Assembly: GCF_964204645.1 (NCBI RefSeq)
Contig: NC_134027.1
Span: forward strand, 19,954,485-20,014,484
Origin: Tubulanus polymorphus
Lineage: Eukaryota > Nemertea > Palaeonemertea > Tubulaniformes > Tubulanidae
Length of the DNA: 60,000 nucleotides
Direction of reading: 5' to 3'
The notes beneath the pieces were generated by a model, which made no database searches, was not told the DNA's origin, and saw only the letters and a program-made list of their open reading frames with translations. The position numbers and the translations under genes were made by a program. Positions 27,715 through 39,939 of this stretch are shown here, piece after piece (position 1 is the first letter of the stretch; the number at the start of each line of letters is the position of its first letter).

Positions 27715-29045
27715 CTGAAGCACTGCTGAACTTAACTTGCTGGAACTCCAGGTCATTGAATGGAAAACAGACCCCACTGTGTGACCTAGTTCATAATAAC
27801 AATACTGACATTTGTGTTATACCTGAGTCTTGACTGAAGGGTAACGATTCTGATGACATCATTATTTCAGAACTTAAAAGACAATTACCAGCACATTTAT
27901 TTGCTCATGAACCTAGACTCTCTAAAACTGGCGGTGGTATTGGTCTACTATATAAAGACAGCTTTAAATTGCATCGTAATGAACTGGTTGCATATAAACT
28001 GTTTGAGTACCTAGATGTGTCATTGACATCAGGGTCAACTACCACACGTGTCATTGGAGTTTATAGGCCAGATCCATATCCTAAGAACATTAGTGGATTT
28101 ATCAGAGAATTTTCTTCACTTCTGGAAGAGGTAATTCCAGGAACTGAGTTTTTCGTCATCACAGGTGATTTTAACATACACATGGATAAAATCTCTGAAG
28201 CACCGGTAACTAAGTTTCTTGACTGTTTAGAGACATTTGGATTACATCAGGTTGTTCAAGAGTCGACTCATATAAAAGGACATATCCTTGATCTGCTAAT
28301 TGTCAAATCCTCGCAGATGGACATGGTGCGGTGGTTGGAGGTTGACCCCTCACTACCTCCGGATCACTTCGCAGTTAACTGTGGTTTCAGTATTGCAAAG
28401 CCTTTTAGTTGTGGCAAGGTTTGTTCCTTTCGCAAGATCAAGGACATAAATGTTGATATGTTTTGCGTGGATATCACTAACTCTGATCTCTTGTTAAACC
28501 CTTGTGATGACCTTGATACATTGGTTGATCAGTATAACACCACTCTTTCTGACCTTCTTGATAAACATGCTCCATTAATCAAAAGGACAGTTAGAAATCG
28601 GCCAGATGCTCCATGGATGAGTGATGATATACGACAGGCTAGGAGGGTTAGGAGGAAGGTTGAGATAAAGTGGAGAAAAGAACGCACTGAGATCAGCAGA
28701 CAACTCTATCGGATACAGGCTAAAATTGTCTCTGCCCTAATTAACAATGCTAAGATGGAGTATAACAAGCTGCGTATCAGTTCTGGGAATAGTAAGGAGT
28801 TGTTTAAGATAGTGAACAACTTGTTCGGTAAACCTGTACCATCGCCGCTACCAGATCACTCGGATGCTGAACTCATGGCTGATGAGTTTTCCGTCTTCTT
28901 TAGTCAGAAGGTTGCACGAATTCGTGATGATCTCGATTGCTCTGGAAATGAGACTGTCGCATATCGACCTGTTCAGTTATACATCCTCTCAAACAATTCG
29001 CACTCACTTCGGATGACGAACTTAAACGTCTGGTTATGTCTCTAA
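27715..29045 (+). pseudogene. LINE apurinic-type endonuclease and linker
   Basis: The domain starts near WNSRSLNGK and is interrupted by a TGA near 27834. The open part from 27969 shows IGVYRPDP, FVITGDFNIH (catalytic GDFN) and LPPDHFAV (catalytic DH). It would nick target DNA for target-primed reverse transcription. The linker (NRPDAPWMSDDIRQARR) leads toward RT, with a frame loss near 29045. Confidence 0.8.
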
Positions 29046-29059
29046 CTGCCAAGAGTTGT

Positions 29060-30540
29060 GAACTAGATCTAATTCCTACCAGTCTACTAAAGTAATGTAT
29101 TGAACCACTTTTACCGGTACTACTTCGTATAACTAACATGTCCATTACCAGTGGACATGTACCCGGAGTACTTAAACGTGCGATTGTTAAACCTCTTCTT
29201 AAGAAGACTAATCTCAACAAAGAGGAACTGTCTAACTATCGACCAGTTTCTAACTTGAGTTTCCTTTCAAAGTTGGTTGAACGAATCATAGCTGCACGAC
29301 TGAGGACGCATATGGAGCTTAATGTACTGTATGATCCCCATCAATCAGCCTATAGCTGTGGACATAGCACTGAAACTGCCCTTCCATTAAAGTTTCTGAC
29401 TTTATACTGTCAGCATTAGATAATGGTCATGAGGCTTTGTTGGTCCTTTTAGATTTATCTGCTGCATTTGATACCGCTGACCATCAGATTCTATTACAAA
29501 GACTTCATGCGCGAATGGGAATATGTGACGGTGCTTTGCCTTGCTTTAGATCTTATCTACACGGGAGGAGTTCACATTGTGTTAAAGAAGAACAGTCTAC
29601 CCCAACCCCTTTAGCATATGGTGTTCCTCAAGGGTCTGTACTTGGCCCTGTATTATTCACATTGTATACAATTCCCCTTAGTGATATCATGTTGGAAAAT
29701 AACATTCCGTATGAGCTTTTTGCAGATGAAAACCAGGTTATGGACTCTGTACCACTTGGTGATCTCGAGCTTACCAAGGCTATGGTTGATAATGTTCAAA
29801 CGTGTATTGTTGATACCAGGTCGTGGCTGACTGTAAACAAGCTAGCTCTAAATGCTGTGAAGACAGATGCTGCTACCTTCGTCTCAACCAGAAGATCTGG
29901 TACCATACATGATGTTAACGTCGATGGAACATTAATTCAGGTTTCTGAATGTGTAAAAGACTTGAATTTCTGAATGTGAAAAGGTGTTTTGCTTGATCGT
30001 GGAATGACAATGGATCCGCATATAAAAGCATCATGCAAAGCCGCTTTCGGTAGCTTATATAAGATTAGCCGTATACGGAAACATCTCGACACTGAGAGCA
30101 CAAAAAACTAGTGCATGCACTTGTTATGTCCCGCATTGACTATGGCAATTCATTGCTGTGTGGACTACCGTCCAGTTCTCTTCTACCCTTACAAGGGGTA
30201 CAAAATATGGCTGCTAGAGTGATTAGTCGGCGCAGAAAGTATGACCACATATCACCTGTCCCTCAGGAGCTTCACTGGCTACCAATCCAGTCTCGCACTG
30301 AATATAAAGTTATCTGTCTTGTACATCGTGCGTTGTACCAAGATGCCAGTTTATCTGTCGGACATGTTGAAATTGGTGGAAGGCAGAACACGGTCATGTG
30401 TCACCGGAGCCTAGTTGTACCGCGTACCAACAATAGATATGGCGATCGGTCCTTTTCTCATAAAGGTCCATTATTGTGGAACAGTCTACCAGTCGGAATC
30501 AGGAACATTGAAGATGTGACCTGCTTTCGAAAAGCTTAGA
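29060..30540 (+). pseudogene. LINE reverse transcriptase and C-terminal domain
   Basis: RT segments are visible in order: KRAIVKPLLKK and NYRPVSNLSFLSKLVERI (29138-29419), LLDLSAAFDTADH and GVPQGSVLGPVLFTLY (29437-29973), then the thumb/C-terminal part SRIDYGNSLLCG and LHWLPIQSRTEYK (30111-30539). The catalytic box, normally YADD or FADD, reads FADE, so the second Asp is lost. Three frame breaks are present. Confidence 0.85.
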
Positions 30541-30635
30541 AAACTTTATTGTATAGAAGGCATAATGTGGAGACAGCGCACTGAGCGTGGAAACATGGAT
30601 TCTGCGCTATACAAGCTCTTATTATTATTATTTAC

Positions 30636-31437
30636 TCAATGAAATTCTGTCCTATATCACGTCACCACTCTGTTACAACATGCAAACGTTAATAAGGATA
30701 CCAGTCTAGCCCGCGGGAGCCAGCATGCCATTAGCCGGGACTACAGATCCTGTAGCCTTCTGTGGCTCGGGACTTATTTTACTGTTGTTTAAAAATGCCA
30801 TGGTCGATTGAAGGGAACCAAAGAACCATATAGAACATTCACATTTGGCTGGGATCTCAGTCTCACTATACGACATGAGGATGACACAGACCTCCACCTA
30901 CAAAACGCATCTCACACGTAAATAAACCACCACAAGACGCTCCATAGCTCATCGAAATACATTATGATCCAAGTTGACATTGATGCTTTTCTGGTGAATC
31001 ACAATTGCGTTGAAAAACTGTCATGTCTAAGTATTTTCAACGATGGTTACTTTGGGACAGATGGTGTTCCATCTGAGAGATTATGGGTGACTCCAACAAA
31101 CCTCAGCATTACGAAAAGCTGTCTCTATCCATGTTGGCCCCTCTGTATATATTGATTCTTGATATTGACCAGTCCTCCAAAAAGTCTAGGTCCAGGAGCA
31201 CCCTTCCTTTCTCTAGGCCTAGGTCCCACAAACCAGATGGACGAGCCTAAAACCTGTGTCTGCTGTTACCTAATTTAACCACCGCCAGCCTCCTTGGTGA
31301 GAGAACCAGATCAACATAATCCTCTCCACTTGGCTCACACGAATAACACCTTAGTAAATGCATTAATGTTACTGCTGAAGTAGTATACTAGTTTTACTTA
31401 TATCCTATGTACTTAATTTAACGTAAACTTTTCATGT

Positions 31438-31482
<45 letters not shown>

Positions 31483-31539
31483 GTTGAATACTGAATACTG
31501 TTTATCCTCTCGAATAGTGTACGTATATAATCTCTGTAT
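30636..31539. other. No gene recognised; contains (TA)n
   Basis: Unassigned sequence with a perfect TA microsatellite at about 31441-31479. Short open frames show no recognisable motifs. Confidence 0.5.
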
Positions 31540-32572
31540 TTGCAATTTCCGGAACAGAAACAAGATGACTTGTTCAAGTCCCTAGAAAATGACGTGGCCC
31601 AGTACTCCCTATCCGGCCATTGTATTCTTCTTGGGGATTTCAATGCGAAAATGGCCAGTGATCCTGACTATTGTATTGTAACAAATTATAGCATTAATGA
31701 TCTAGTTTAAGGGTTGGGTGATCGCCCCTTACCTAGGAAACACAAGTGACAAACATGTTGTTGATGCTTTTGGGGTAAAGCTCCTAGATCTATGTAAAAG
31801 TGCTAAATTCAGAATCGCCAACGGTCGTTTTCAAGCTGACTCCTTGGGTAAATCGACTTGTTCAAGCCACCATGGTGCACCAAGTACTATTGATTATTAA
31901 GTTGGAGCTGAAAAGTATTTTGCAATGTTGATATGTTGTATATTAATCCACCATCTGCGCACTCTCATCATTGTAAGCTATCTACTCTAATCTTTACCGG
32001 TTCCTTCCATACCCCCTTCACGGTTGTTGACAATCTCATCTCAGATAATCCCATTGGATTTTTTTCTAGCCTTCTTTAGCTGAAGACGCAAGATATATAA
32101 CCACTCCCTCTGCTGCGGATATACCGTCAGAAATTACCCATGCCATTGACTATATCTGATGTCAATGAGGTGGTCTCTTCGATTGATGACATCCTTGTGA
32201 AAACTGCCTAACGCACAGGCATCGGAAAGAACCCCTTCTCTTGCGCCAAATCACACCTGGACAAGAAGCATCAAAGAACCATAAATGGTTTGATAGCGAT
32301 TGTGTCTACCTAAAACGTGACAAAAACTTGGAAATCAGCTCCACAAATGTCAATCTACTCTCGGGCCACCAATGCAAACGAGAGGTAATCAAATGTCTAG
32401 ATAACAAAGGAAGTCTCTTTAAACCAGAAATTCTATCTCAAATCAACCCTCTCCACTCTAACGAATCCGAGAGAATACTGGTCCCTTTTTCGATACACTC
32501 CGGTCTCTCGACAAATAAAAGAATTTCAGTCCTATTAGCGAATCTGACCGGTTCGACCCCTTTAGCAAGCTT
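31540..32572 (+). mobile_element. Relic of a second LINE, endonuclease part
   Basis: Translation near 31565-31900 gives LGDFNAKM, a catalytic endonuclease motif, followed by LLDLCKSAKFRIANGR and STIDY, the usual order in LINE endonucleases of another clade than the 27440 element. Downstream, 32241-32560 has a KWFDSDC motif typical of the segment before RT. The relic ends at the E2 insertion point; I did not find its continuation beyond 50005. Confidence 0.6.
32567..32572. repeat. E2 target site duplication, left (AAGCTT)
   Basis: The right flank at 50000-50005 reads AAGTTT, one transition away. Confidence 0.75.
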
Positions 32573-32904
32573 AGTAATAGGGGTAATGGGCTTTCATACC
32601 AAAGGTCGAACGGTCGAGCTCATTAAAAACAAAACATTAAAAGTAATTTAAAACTATAATATATTTTCATAACCGTGTGCATTTTATATTAAAACTAAAT
32701 ATTTATTCTAAGATATCAATAATTTAAAAAGCATATTGTATTAAATCAATTGGTCGCTCAACTAATAATAATAATTATTCTATTATTCAACTGAAATACA
32801 CACGGTTATGAAAATATATTATAGTTTCAAATTACTTTTAATATATGTTTTTAATGAACTCGACCATTCAACCTTTGATATGAAATCCCATTACCCCTAT
32901 TACT
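32573..32904. repeat. E2 left terminal palindrome, 332 bp
   Basis: Outer arm 32573-about 32688 and inner arm about 32795-32904 pair over about 115 bp (shared blocks include AAAACTATAATATATTTTCA and TAACCGTGTG). The loop holds half of a second palindrome (TATTGTATTAAATCAATTGG) that is complete at the right end. Inner TIR with PolB codons 1-38 continues to 33098. Confidence 0.85.
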
Positions 32905-32984
32905 CTTAAAATATTCATATAAATGAATAACATTTAAATCATTGAACTTCTAAAATCAATTTTAATAAAAAATTTAGTATTAAA

Positions 32985-33236
32985 ATGGAAGCAAATAAGT
33001 ACTACTGCCCAACATGTAATATCAATATAGATAAATCCCAAAAAGCAAGACACAATAAAACTAAAACACATTTAGAGAATAAATTGAAACTAGAATATTT
33101 ACAGTTATATTCAGAACAGTTAACAAAGTCAAAGAAACTTATTGAATTATGGAATAATGATCCAAATAATGAACAATATGTTGAGGAATTTGATATCAAG
33201 GATCCGATGTTTATACTAGAACATGATTCTATTTGA
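32985..33236 (+). CDS. Short zinc-finger ORF, PolB N-terminus fused to HNH-gene tail, 83 aa (E2)
   Basis: Same chimera as in E1: residues 1-38 copy the PolB N-terminal finger, and residues 39-74 (LQLYSEQLTKSKKLIELWN ... EEFDIKDP) match the tail of the E2 HNH gene. The E2 tail matches the E2 HNH gene better than the E1 version does at the EEFDIKDP end. The frame is open but stops seven codons earlier than in E1. Confidence 0.5.
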   Translation: MEANKYYCPTCNINIDKSQKARHNKTKTHLENKLKLEYLQLYSEQLTKSKKLIELWNNDPNNEQYVEEFDIKDPMFILEHDSI

Positions 33237-33655
33237 ACCTATATACATTCCATGTACAGAGCTATGGAATAAATCTATAAATTCACAGCTGTTACAGCTG
33301 TTACTATGACGCCGAGACTTATGACTCATTATTACAAACGTGCAGAGAACACTCTAGAACCGGAACCAGATGACGTGGCAAGAAATGAACATACGCTGTA
33401 ACATTGTGCTCAGGATATTCTATCTATCGAAACGAAATTAGGAGTTTATAGTTTACAATTCTAAATCTAAATGTAAGTACTGTTTTTTGTAGTTATTAGG
33501 GCTATTAAATATGAAACCTTTAGATATATTTAAGCGTAAAAAGTGTTTGTAATTATAAATTGTATTTATAGAAATCAAATGATGTATTGGAAGAAACGGC
33601 CGAACAGCTTGTATAATGTATTGTGTAAATCTGTTTGGTGAATTTTTATGTTCGG
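33237..33655. other. Non-coding left-arm region of E2
   Basis: Partly alignable to E1 9236-9900 and shorter. No gene seen. Confidence 0.5.
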
Positions 33656-34110
33656 TCGTTTCTATTCAGAATGAATATATAATTATGATTAGCGCATGCG
33701 CATTGATCAAAACCGCGCACGAATGCGCGGTTTGCTCAGTGGTATGATTCAGATATTTCATGTTCGGTCGTTTCTATTTACATAATGAATATATAGTTAT
33801 GATTAGCGCATGCGCATTGAGCAAAACCGCGCATGAATGCGCGGTTTGCCTAATGCGAACACGTTTTGATATTTCATGTCGGTTGTTTCTATTTACATAA
33901 TTATATATTCATTATGTAAATATAATTATGATTAACGCATGCGCATTAAGCAAAAGCGCGCATGAATGCGCGGTTTGCCTAATGCGAACACGTTTTGATA
34001 TTTTCTGTGTTCGGTTGTTTCTATTTTACAGAATTTACAGAATGAATATATAATTATGATTAACGCATGCGCATTGATCCAAACCGGGCCTGAATGCGCG
34101 GTTTTGTCCA
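33656..34110. repeat. Tandem palindromic repeats, four units of 115-130 bp (E2)
   Basis: The core AAACCGCGCATGAATGCGCG occurs, with variation, at about 33708, 33823, 33952 and 34078, each followed or preceded by TTCGGTTGTTTCTATTTACA and GATTAACGCATGCGCATT. It occupies the same place as the E1 array, but the palindrome differs (CCGCGCAT...ATGCGCGG against CGGCCAT...ATGGCCG) while the linking blocks are shared. Confidence 0.8.
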
Positions 34111-34245
34111 GTGGTATGATTTAGATATCAGGGAATCGAAACAACTTATCAAAAGCAGCGAGGAATGAAAAAGGATGACGTTGGTCGAAGAAATGGAAGA
34201 GGATTCTAAAATATTAACCAATTTAGTAAAAAATACGTATAATAA

Positions 34246-34928
34246 ATGGAACCAGAACAACCACAAATTATCAATATTACAAATAACACTGCTGGTGTTA
34301 TAAATATATATATTACAAGAAGTGTTCTAAATGTGAATTAGATAAATTAGCTTTAACAGAATTTAGTAAGCGTAAGATTAGCAAAGATGGTTTTCAATAT
34401 TGCTGTAAAACTTTTTTTAAACTATATACCAAACAATACCGAGAAGATAATATAGAACATTATAATTATTATATGGCAGAATATATGAGAGAAAGATATC
34501 AAATAGATCTTAATTTTAGATTGAAACAATGCTTAAGATCTAGATTAACACAATTATTCAACAAAGAAACGCATTCAGAAACACTATCTAATTTATTGGG
34601 TTGTTCAGATGAATTCTTAAAATCATGGATTATATTTCAATTCGATGATAAAATGAATATAGATAATTATGGTGAATACTTTCATATTGATCACGTGTTA
34701 CCAATATCTAAATTTAACATGAATGATGAATACAATAAAAAACTTATTTGGGGTTGGAAGAATTTAAGACCTTTAGAAAAGAAGGAAAACATAATTAAAT
34801 CTAATAAACTAGATTTACAGTTATATTTAGAACAGTTAACAAAGGCAAAGAAATTTATTGATCAATGGAACAATGATCCAAATAATGAACAATACGTTGA
34901 GGAATTTGATATCAAGGATCCGAAATGA
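34246..34928 (+). pseudogene. HNH endonuclease, frameshifted (E2)
   Basis: The start (MEPEQPQ) at 34246 aligns with E1, but the frame is lost near 34310 just before the zinc ribbon; the ribbon Cys codons persist in another frame. From 34473 the frame is open and carries FHIDHVLPISKF and NLRPLEKKEN. The total span is not a multiple of three. The 11-residue repeat expanded in E1 is almost absent. Confidence 0.8.
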
Positions 34929-35240
34929 CTTATCTGGACAGTTATAATTACTGCTCCTAATAGATAAACAAAAGTAGTGAGATATCAAATAGATTTTAAA
35001 TAAAAAGTATTTAAAAAACAATAACTTCAACTAGCTTGTGAATTCTATTATATTTTTTCAAAAATCTATTATTTCTTTTCAAAAAGGGAATACTTTATAT
35101 CACAAATAAAAAATACTAAAAAAACAATAACTAATACTAAAATTCTTTACCTTTAACTAAGCTAGTATTAATCTAAAGAGATACTAGTATCATTTGAAGA
35201 ATACTTATAATATTTTTTTTGCTTTTTTTCTCTAATATAA

Positions 35241-35843
35241 ATGTCAAAGAAATCTAATAAGAATAGTATTGATATTGAAAAAACATTAGATGATTTAGGT
35301 ATAAGTGATAATAAAGATACAGTTGTTTCTAATTCTATTCAAGTTAATAACAATATAGATTATGAATACTATTTATATTGTAAGCATCATCTAGAACTAT
35401 TGATTGCCGGTGGGAAAACTAATGAGTTTTTAAATAGAATCATTACTTTTCAAGAACTAGACTCTATGAAACCAGATAAAGTAATAAAATATTTTAAGAT
35501 TTATGAAGAAGCTAGATTGGCTCGAATAAATGATTCTATTTCAGATGGTATCGTCAAATGTTATTCTAAGTTATGTAACCAGTTAATACCAATTAATGAT
35601 GAAAATAAATTATATAGTGATTTGAAAAATGACTATTTAGTTATGACTGAATTACAAAAATGGGTTGGTTATGCTTCATTTCAATTAGGATCGGTTATGA
35701 CATTAATTTCTACTGGTGTCATAACATTTTCGAACATCAAGCCTATGGAATATAAATCAGGTAAGAACGAAACAGATGTACTACAACCAAACGTCGAAAC
35801 AGAAAATGAATCAGAACAAAAATTAACTAAAATAAATGAGTGA
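35241..35843 (+). CDS. Conserved element protein of unknown function, 200 aa (E2)
   Basis: Same length as the E1 protein with about a dozen substitutions, no gaps, and the same hydrophobic segment before an acidic tail. It overlaps the next gene by 8 bases, as in E1. No family recognised. Confidence 0.65.
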   Translation: MSKKSNKNSIDIEKTLDDLGISDNKDTVVSNSIQVNNNIDYEYYLYCKHHLELLIAGGKTNEFLNRIITFQELDSMKPDKVIKYFKIYEEARLARINDSISDGIVKCYSKLCNQLIPINDENKLYSDLKNDYLVMTELQKWVGYASFQLGSVMTLISTGVITFSNIKPMEYKSGKNETDVLQPNVETENESEQKLTKINE

Positions 35844-36204
35844 TGGAGTTAAGAAGAAGGCTAGATCCGAGAAACAAATTAAATGGGCAAGAGAATTAGG
35901 TAAAAGATCTTCAGAATTAAAAAAAGCTAAGAAAAAGAAATTAACTGATATAAATGAATCACAGAAAATATCTGATATTGATTCGAATAATAATCCATCT
36001 GATTCTTCTAATAGTGGAAGAAATAATTACTTATATATTACAATTGGATTAGTAACAGTTATTATATTATCCGGTGTAATATATAAATCAAAATTCAAAT
36101 CTGATGATAAAGATGATTCCAATGACAATAAACCTATCATACCAGAAAATAAGTCAAATCATAAAGCCATTGAAACTAAATCTAAATTATTATTAATGGA
36201 TTAA
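35836..36204 (+). CDS. Small basic membrane protein, 122 aa (E2)
   Basis: Basic N terminus, one membrane segment (NYLYITIGLVTVIILSGVIY) and a polar tail ending LLLMD. It lacks the nine-residue insert of E1 (reads SDIDSNNN where E1 has the insert), which marks the ancestral state as probably insert-free. Confidence 0.6.
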   Translation: MSDGVKKKARSEKQIKWARELGKRSSELKKAKKKKLTDINESQKISDIDSNNNPSDSSNSGRNNYLYITIGLVTVIILSGVIYKSKFKSDDKDDSNDNKPIIPENKSNHKAIETKSKLLLMD

Positions 36205-36210
36205 AATAAG

Positions 36211-37002
36211 ATGAAAAAAGAACAATATTTAAGAGATTTATATTATAACCCAGAGAGTGAAGTATCATATTCTAACGTTTCAGAATTATGGAATAAAATT
36301 AAATCTGATAATGGTGATATAAGATATAGTGAATTAAGATTATGGTTACAAAATCAACCAACATATCAAATCCACAAGAAAATGGATAAAACTTATTTAA
36401 CAAGGAAAGTTATGGTTTCATATATCGATCAACAATGGCAAGCAGATTTAATTCACATGAAGAACTTAGAGGAATACAACAAAGGATATTTCTGGATACT
36501 GAATGTTATAGATATATTCAGTCGATACGCATGGTCAATTCCAATCAAAAATAAAACTGGTATAGAAGTTACAAATGCTTTTAAATCTATATTTAAAGAA
36601 GCTATTCCAGATAAGATACAATTTGATGAAGGTAAGGAATTTTATAACAAACATTTCAAAAAACTATTATCTGATAACGATGTAGATTATTTTTCAACAC
36701 ACTCAGATAAAAAAGCATCTATTATAGAAAGATTTAATAAAACATTGAAAACTAGAGTGTGGAAATATTTTACTGCTAATGAAACATATAAATATATCGA
36801 TGTGTTAGATGATTTAGTGAAAGGTTATAATAATTCTAAACATAATTCTATAAATATGAAACCTATACAAGCTAGAAAAGAAGATAATTCGGAAATAGTT
36901 TGGAATAATTTATATGGCGCATTTGTTACACACGATTTCGGTGAACCTAAATTTAAAATTGGACAACACGTTAGAATATCTAAATATAGAATCTATTTAT
37001 AA
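36211..37002 (+). pseudogene. Integrase truncated by deletion; DDE core kept, chromodomain lost (E2)
   Basis: The core with both Asp residues and the Glu (SIIERFNKT) is intact up to HVRISKYR. There the sequence jumps into the ATPase gene and stops after four codons. Compared with E1, about 394 bp are missing (E1 13525-13918). Another change: ADLIHM replaces ADLIDM after the first catalytic Asp. Confidence 0.85.
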
Positions 37003-37489
37003 GAATCATTTTGATAATATAATATTATTTTGTCCTACTTATGAAATGAATAAAACATATAATAGAGATATAGTTAAGATGACAAAGTTTATTATATTAG
37101 ATCCTAAAACAGTAAAAGAAAATTTAGATGATTGTATAAAAATAGCAATTGATACTTATAAAGGATCAAATACATTATTCATTGTAGATGATTGCGCAAA
37201 TTTACATGATTCAAAAGTTAGAGAAAGTGAGTTATGTTATTTAGCTTTCTCTGGAAGACATTTTGGGATAACAACATGGGTTTTAAATCAAAAATATAAT
37301 TCAATTGTTAAAGACTTTAGGGAGAATATAAGATTTCTAGTTTTATTTTATAACAAAGATAAAAAATCTATGCAACAATCATTGGAAGAAAATCAAATTA
37401 TACCTACTGAATTACACGATGAATATATGAAAGGTTCAAAATTATTACTGAGACTACAATTTCCATATGAATATAAATTTATAAAATAA
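36989..37489 (+). pseudogene. Packaging ATPase lacking Walker A (E2)
   Basis: Starting from residue 31 of the E1 protein (IYKNHFDNI) the frame is open to the normal end, with Walker B (TLFIVDD) and SGRHFGITTWVLNQ. The P-loop was removed by the deletion that also truncates integrase. A short in-frame internal deletion removes NKLRNN near the C terminus. Confidence 0.85.
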
Positions 37490-37800
37490 CTATTTGTATA
37501 CCTATGTATTAGATACCCTAATACCTGATACCCTATTAGATACCTTAAATACTTAAAACCCCCTTTTTTAAAATAAATATTATTTATACAATTTTCAACC
37601 AATTTATTTTTATTTTTTCAACAAATATATGAATAAGTTTGAAAATAATAAAGATTATTTGTTATTACTGAGGTTTCAACATAAATTTAAAAAAGAAATA
37701 TAATTCAAGGTATTTTCAAATAATATGTATTAGATATGTATTAGATATGTATTAGATACCTTAAATACCTTAAATACTTAAAACCCCCTTTTTTATTTAC
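37490..37800. repeat. GATACCCTAATACC-type repeats between convergent genes (E2)
   Basis: Degenerate units occur at 37505-37560 and again at about 37725-37795 (with TTAGATATGTATTAGATACC), separated by unique AT-rich sequence. The second block looks like a duplication of the first plus the CTTAAAACCCCCTTTTTT tail. Confidence 0.65.
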
Positions 37801-37858
37801 TATTATTTTATACAATTTTCAACTAATATTATCATTTGAGTTAAATATAATCAATATC

Positions 37859-38641
37859 TTAATCACTTCCACTATCACTCTCCAATTCACTATCAGGCCC
37901 TAACAATTTATTCAAATGCTCTACCGAATCTACATCAATAGTTGTTTTATTTTTATACTTATTCTTCGCCCTTTTTACCGCATCATCAATAGTTGTTTCT
38001 TTGTTATGCTTATTCATCCAATCAAAGTTATCATTATTTTCTACTTTATGTTTCATAGAATCTTTATTAGTGTTTGCTCCTAATATTTCATTTACAGTGT
38101 TTGATCCTAATATTTCATTAGCATCAGTTAAATCTAATTCATCTTTATTAGGTGTTGCTAATAAAAAATCTTCATATAATTCTTTACCATTTACTTTTTG
38201 ATTTGAAACAAACTTTGTAACATATCTAAATGGGTGTTCTATAAATTCTCTTAAACCAACACGTTCTATAACATTAGTAATATGTACCTTTGTATTCATA
38301 TGTTTATTCCAATTTGATGGGGCGTTTGAAAATTCACCTTTACAATAATCACAATAATTTCTATTTTCACTAACATTTAATATTATTTCATTATTAGATG
38401 TAGTAGGTATTACTGTAGTAGGTATTACTGTAGTAGGTATTACATTATTATCAATTACATTACTTAAATTATCAACAACACCACTTTTATTATTATTGAT
38501 TTCTATTAGTTTAGTTTTATAAATTTTGAAAATAGGATCAAATATCAAAGCTATATTACAAGGTATTACATAATATAAACCATCATTATTTTTATGTGTA
38601 TCGATGTATGGAATATCTTTATATACTTTACCTCCTTCCAT
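37859..38641 (-). CDS. Zinc-finger protein with VIPTT repeats, 260 aa (E2)
   Basis: Full-length version of the gene broken in E1. N-terminal part (MEGGKVYKDIPYIDT), three VIPTT units, a C2H2-like finger (YCDYCKGEF ... HMNTKVH), then a polar region with a duplicated EILGSNTVNEILGANT block and a duplicated TTIDDAVKRAKNK/TTIDVDS motif, ending in an acidic SDSGSD tail. It may bind nucleic acid; the role is unknown. It is the final gene of the leftward cluster. Confidence 0.7.
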   Translation of the reverse strand: MEGGKVYKDIPYIDTHKNNDGLYYVIPCNIALIFDPIFKIYKTKLIEINNNKSGVVDNLSNVIDNNVIPTTVIPTTVIPTTSNNEIILNVSENRNYCDYCKGEFSNAPSNWNKHMNTKVHITNVIERVGLREFIEHPFRYVTKFVSNQKVNGKELYEDFLLATPNKDELDLTDANEILGSNTVNEILGANTNKDSMKHKVENNDNFDWMNKHNKETTIDDAVKRAKNKYKNKTTIDVDSVEHLNKLLGPDSELESDSGSD

Positions 38642-38673
38642 TTATTATATAAATTTTTATTAAAGTTAGAATT

Positions 38674-39899
38674 TTAATACATAACACTATTTAATTGAGA
38701 ATTTACAATATTTAATTGCGCGTCAGATATAATATAAATATGCATTTTGAAATTTAGGCTTCCCTTTTTCTTTGTCATGAATAATTGTATTCCATCTTTA
38801 GTGTTTTGTAGTTTTTTTCCAGAACCATGTAATGAATTATCCTCTGTTGTTCTAAAATCTAACCATAATGCATATTTATTACCGGTATAATAATCAATTT
38901 GATTAATATTACAATTTTCAGATGATTTCACTTTTTCATTCATAAAATGTTTTCTAATTTCTGGCCATTGATCTATCATTCTCATTCCTTGACAAAATAT
39001 TTTATTTGCTATTCCTTCGATAGTTATTTTTACTTTTGTTATTTCAGGATTATAATACTTATCAACCTGTATTGCACCATTAGTATATGTTGCAATGGTA
39101 ACAAATATTAATATACCTTTAATAGATATAAAATGTTAATATTCTCATTAATAATTTCATCATTTGCATTAATAGTTACAGTTTTAAATTTATCAATATA
39201 ATCATATAATAATGAAAATCCTTGATTGTATTGAGTTTGAATTATACTTGAAATATTTTCATCAGTTACTGTATCATATTCTAAACATATATTCGATAAT
39301 TCATAACTCATATCTTTAACAACGCTAGATAATACAATTTCATTTACAGGAGCAAATGTTATCTCGAATATAATATCTTCTTGAATTGCGTATTTATATA
39401 AAGGTGCATTATTATTTATCAATTCAAAGTCTAATGGAATTTTATATTTGCTTCCATAAATCTTTTTTATCAAATTATCTGCGGTACGAGTTACTATTGC
39501 GTCATTAGCTCCTGATCTTAATTTATTATGGTTTTCCGATTGAATGCCCTGAAATATCATATTATTTCTATTTTCTTTAGTTAACCATAAATCTTTATAA
39601 TCATCTAATGAGAAAACTGTTTCTGGACCAATCTTTATAGTTAATTTTTTAATCAAATATCTTCCAACATTATCAACAACATAATTGTTATCATGGCCAG
39701 TTACTTTAATATCGGCTGATAAATAAATACTATTTGGAACATAAAAAGTATTTTGTGTTAATCTATGAATTCTAACATATAAAGTTTCATCGGGATTAAT
39801 ATTTGAAGGGTTATTAGTAATTATCTGATGAGATCTTTCTGCTTTAATAACATTAGATATTCTAGAAATCTTAGAAGGACTTATATAACTCCCACTCAT
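38674..39899 (-). pseudogene. Major capsid protein, frameshifted (E2)
   Basis: The N-terminal 255 codons (39899-39135) and C-terminal part (from about 39130 to 38674) align with E1 on either side of a small deletion/frame change near 39130. An additional 18-nt in-frame deletion removes NLFSHY-equivalent residues near 39600. The span is not a multiple of three. Confidence 0.8.
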
Positions 39900-39939
39900 T
39901 TATTTAACAAAAAAATTAATTATTTATTTTTTATCATGA

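Larger units (their letters stand above)
27440..30635 (+). mobile_element. Degenerate CR1/L2-type LINE retrotransposon
   Basis: The order is a 5' segment with GRGKRAG, an endonuclease, a reverse transcriptase, then a C-terminal domain with LLWNSLPVGIRN, which fits CR1/L2-group LINEs. The element appears to end in a (TTA)n tail near 30620-30633. Stops and frame changes split it into several open pieces. No target duplication was found. The 5' boundary is approximate. Confidence 0.8.
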
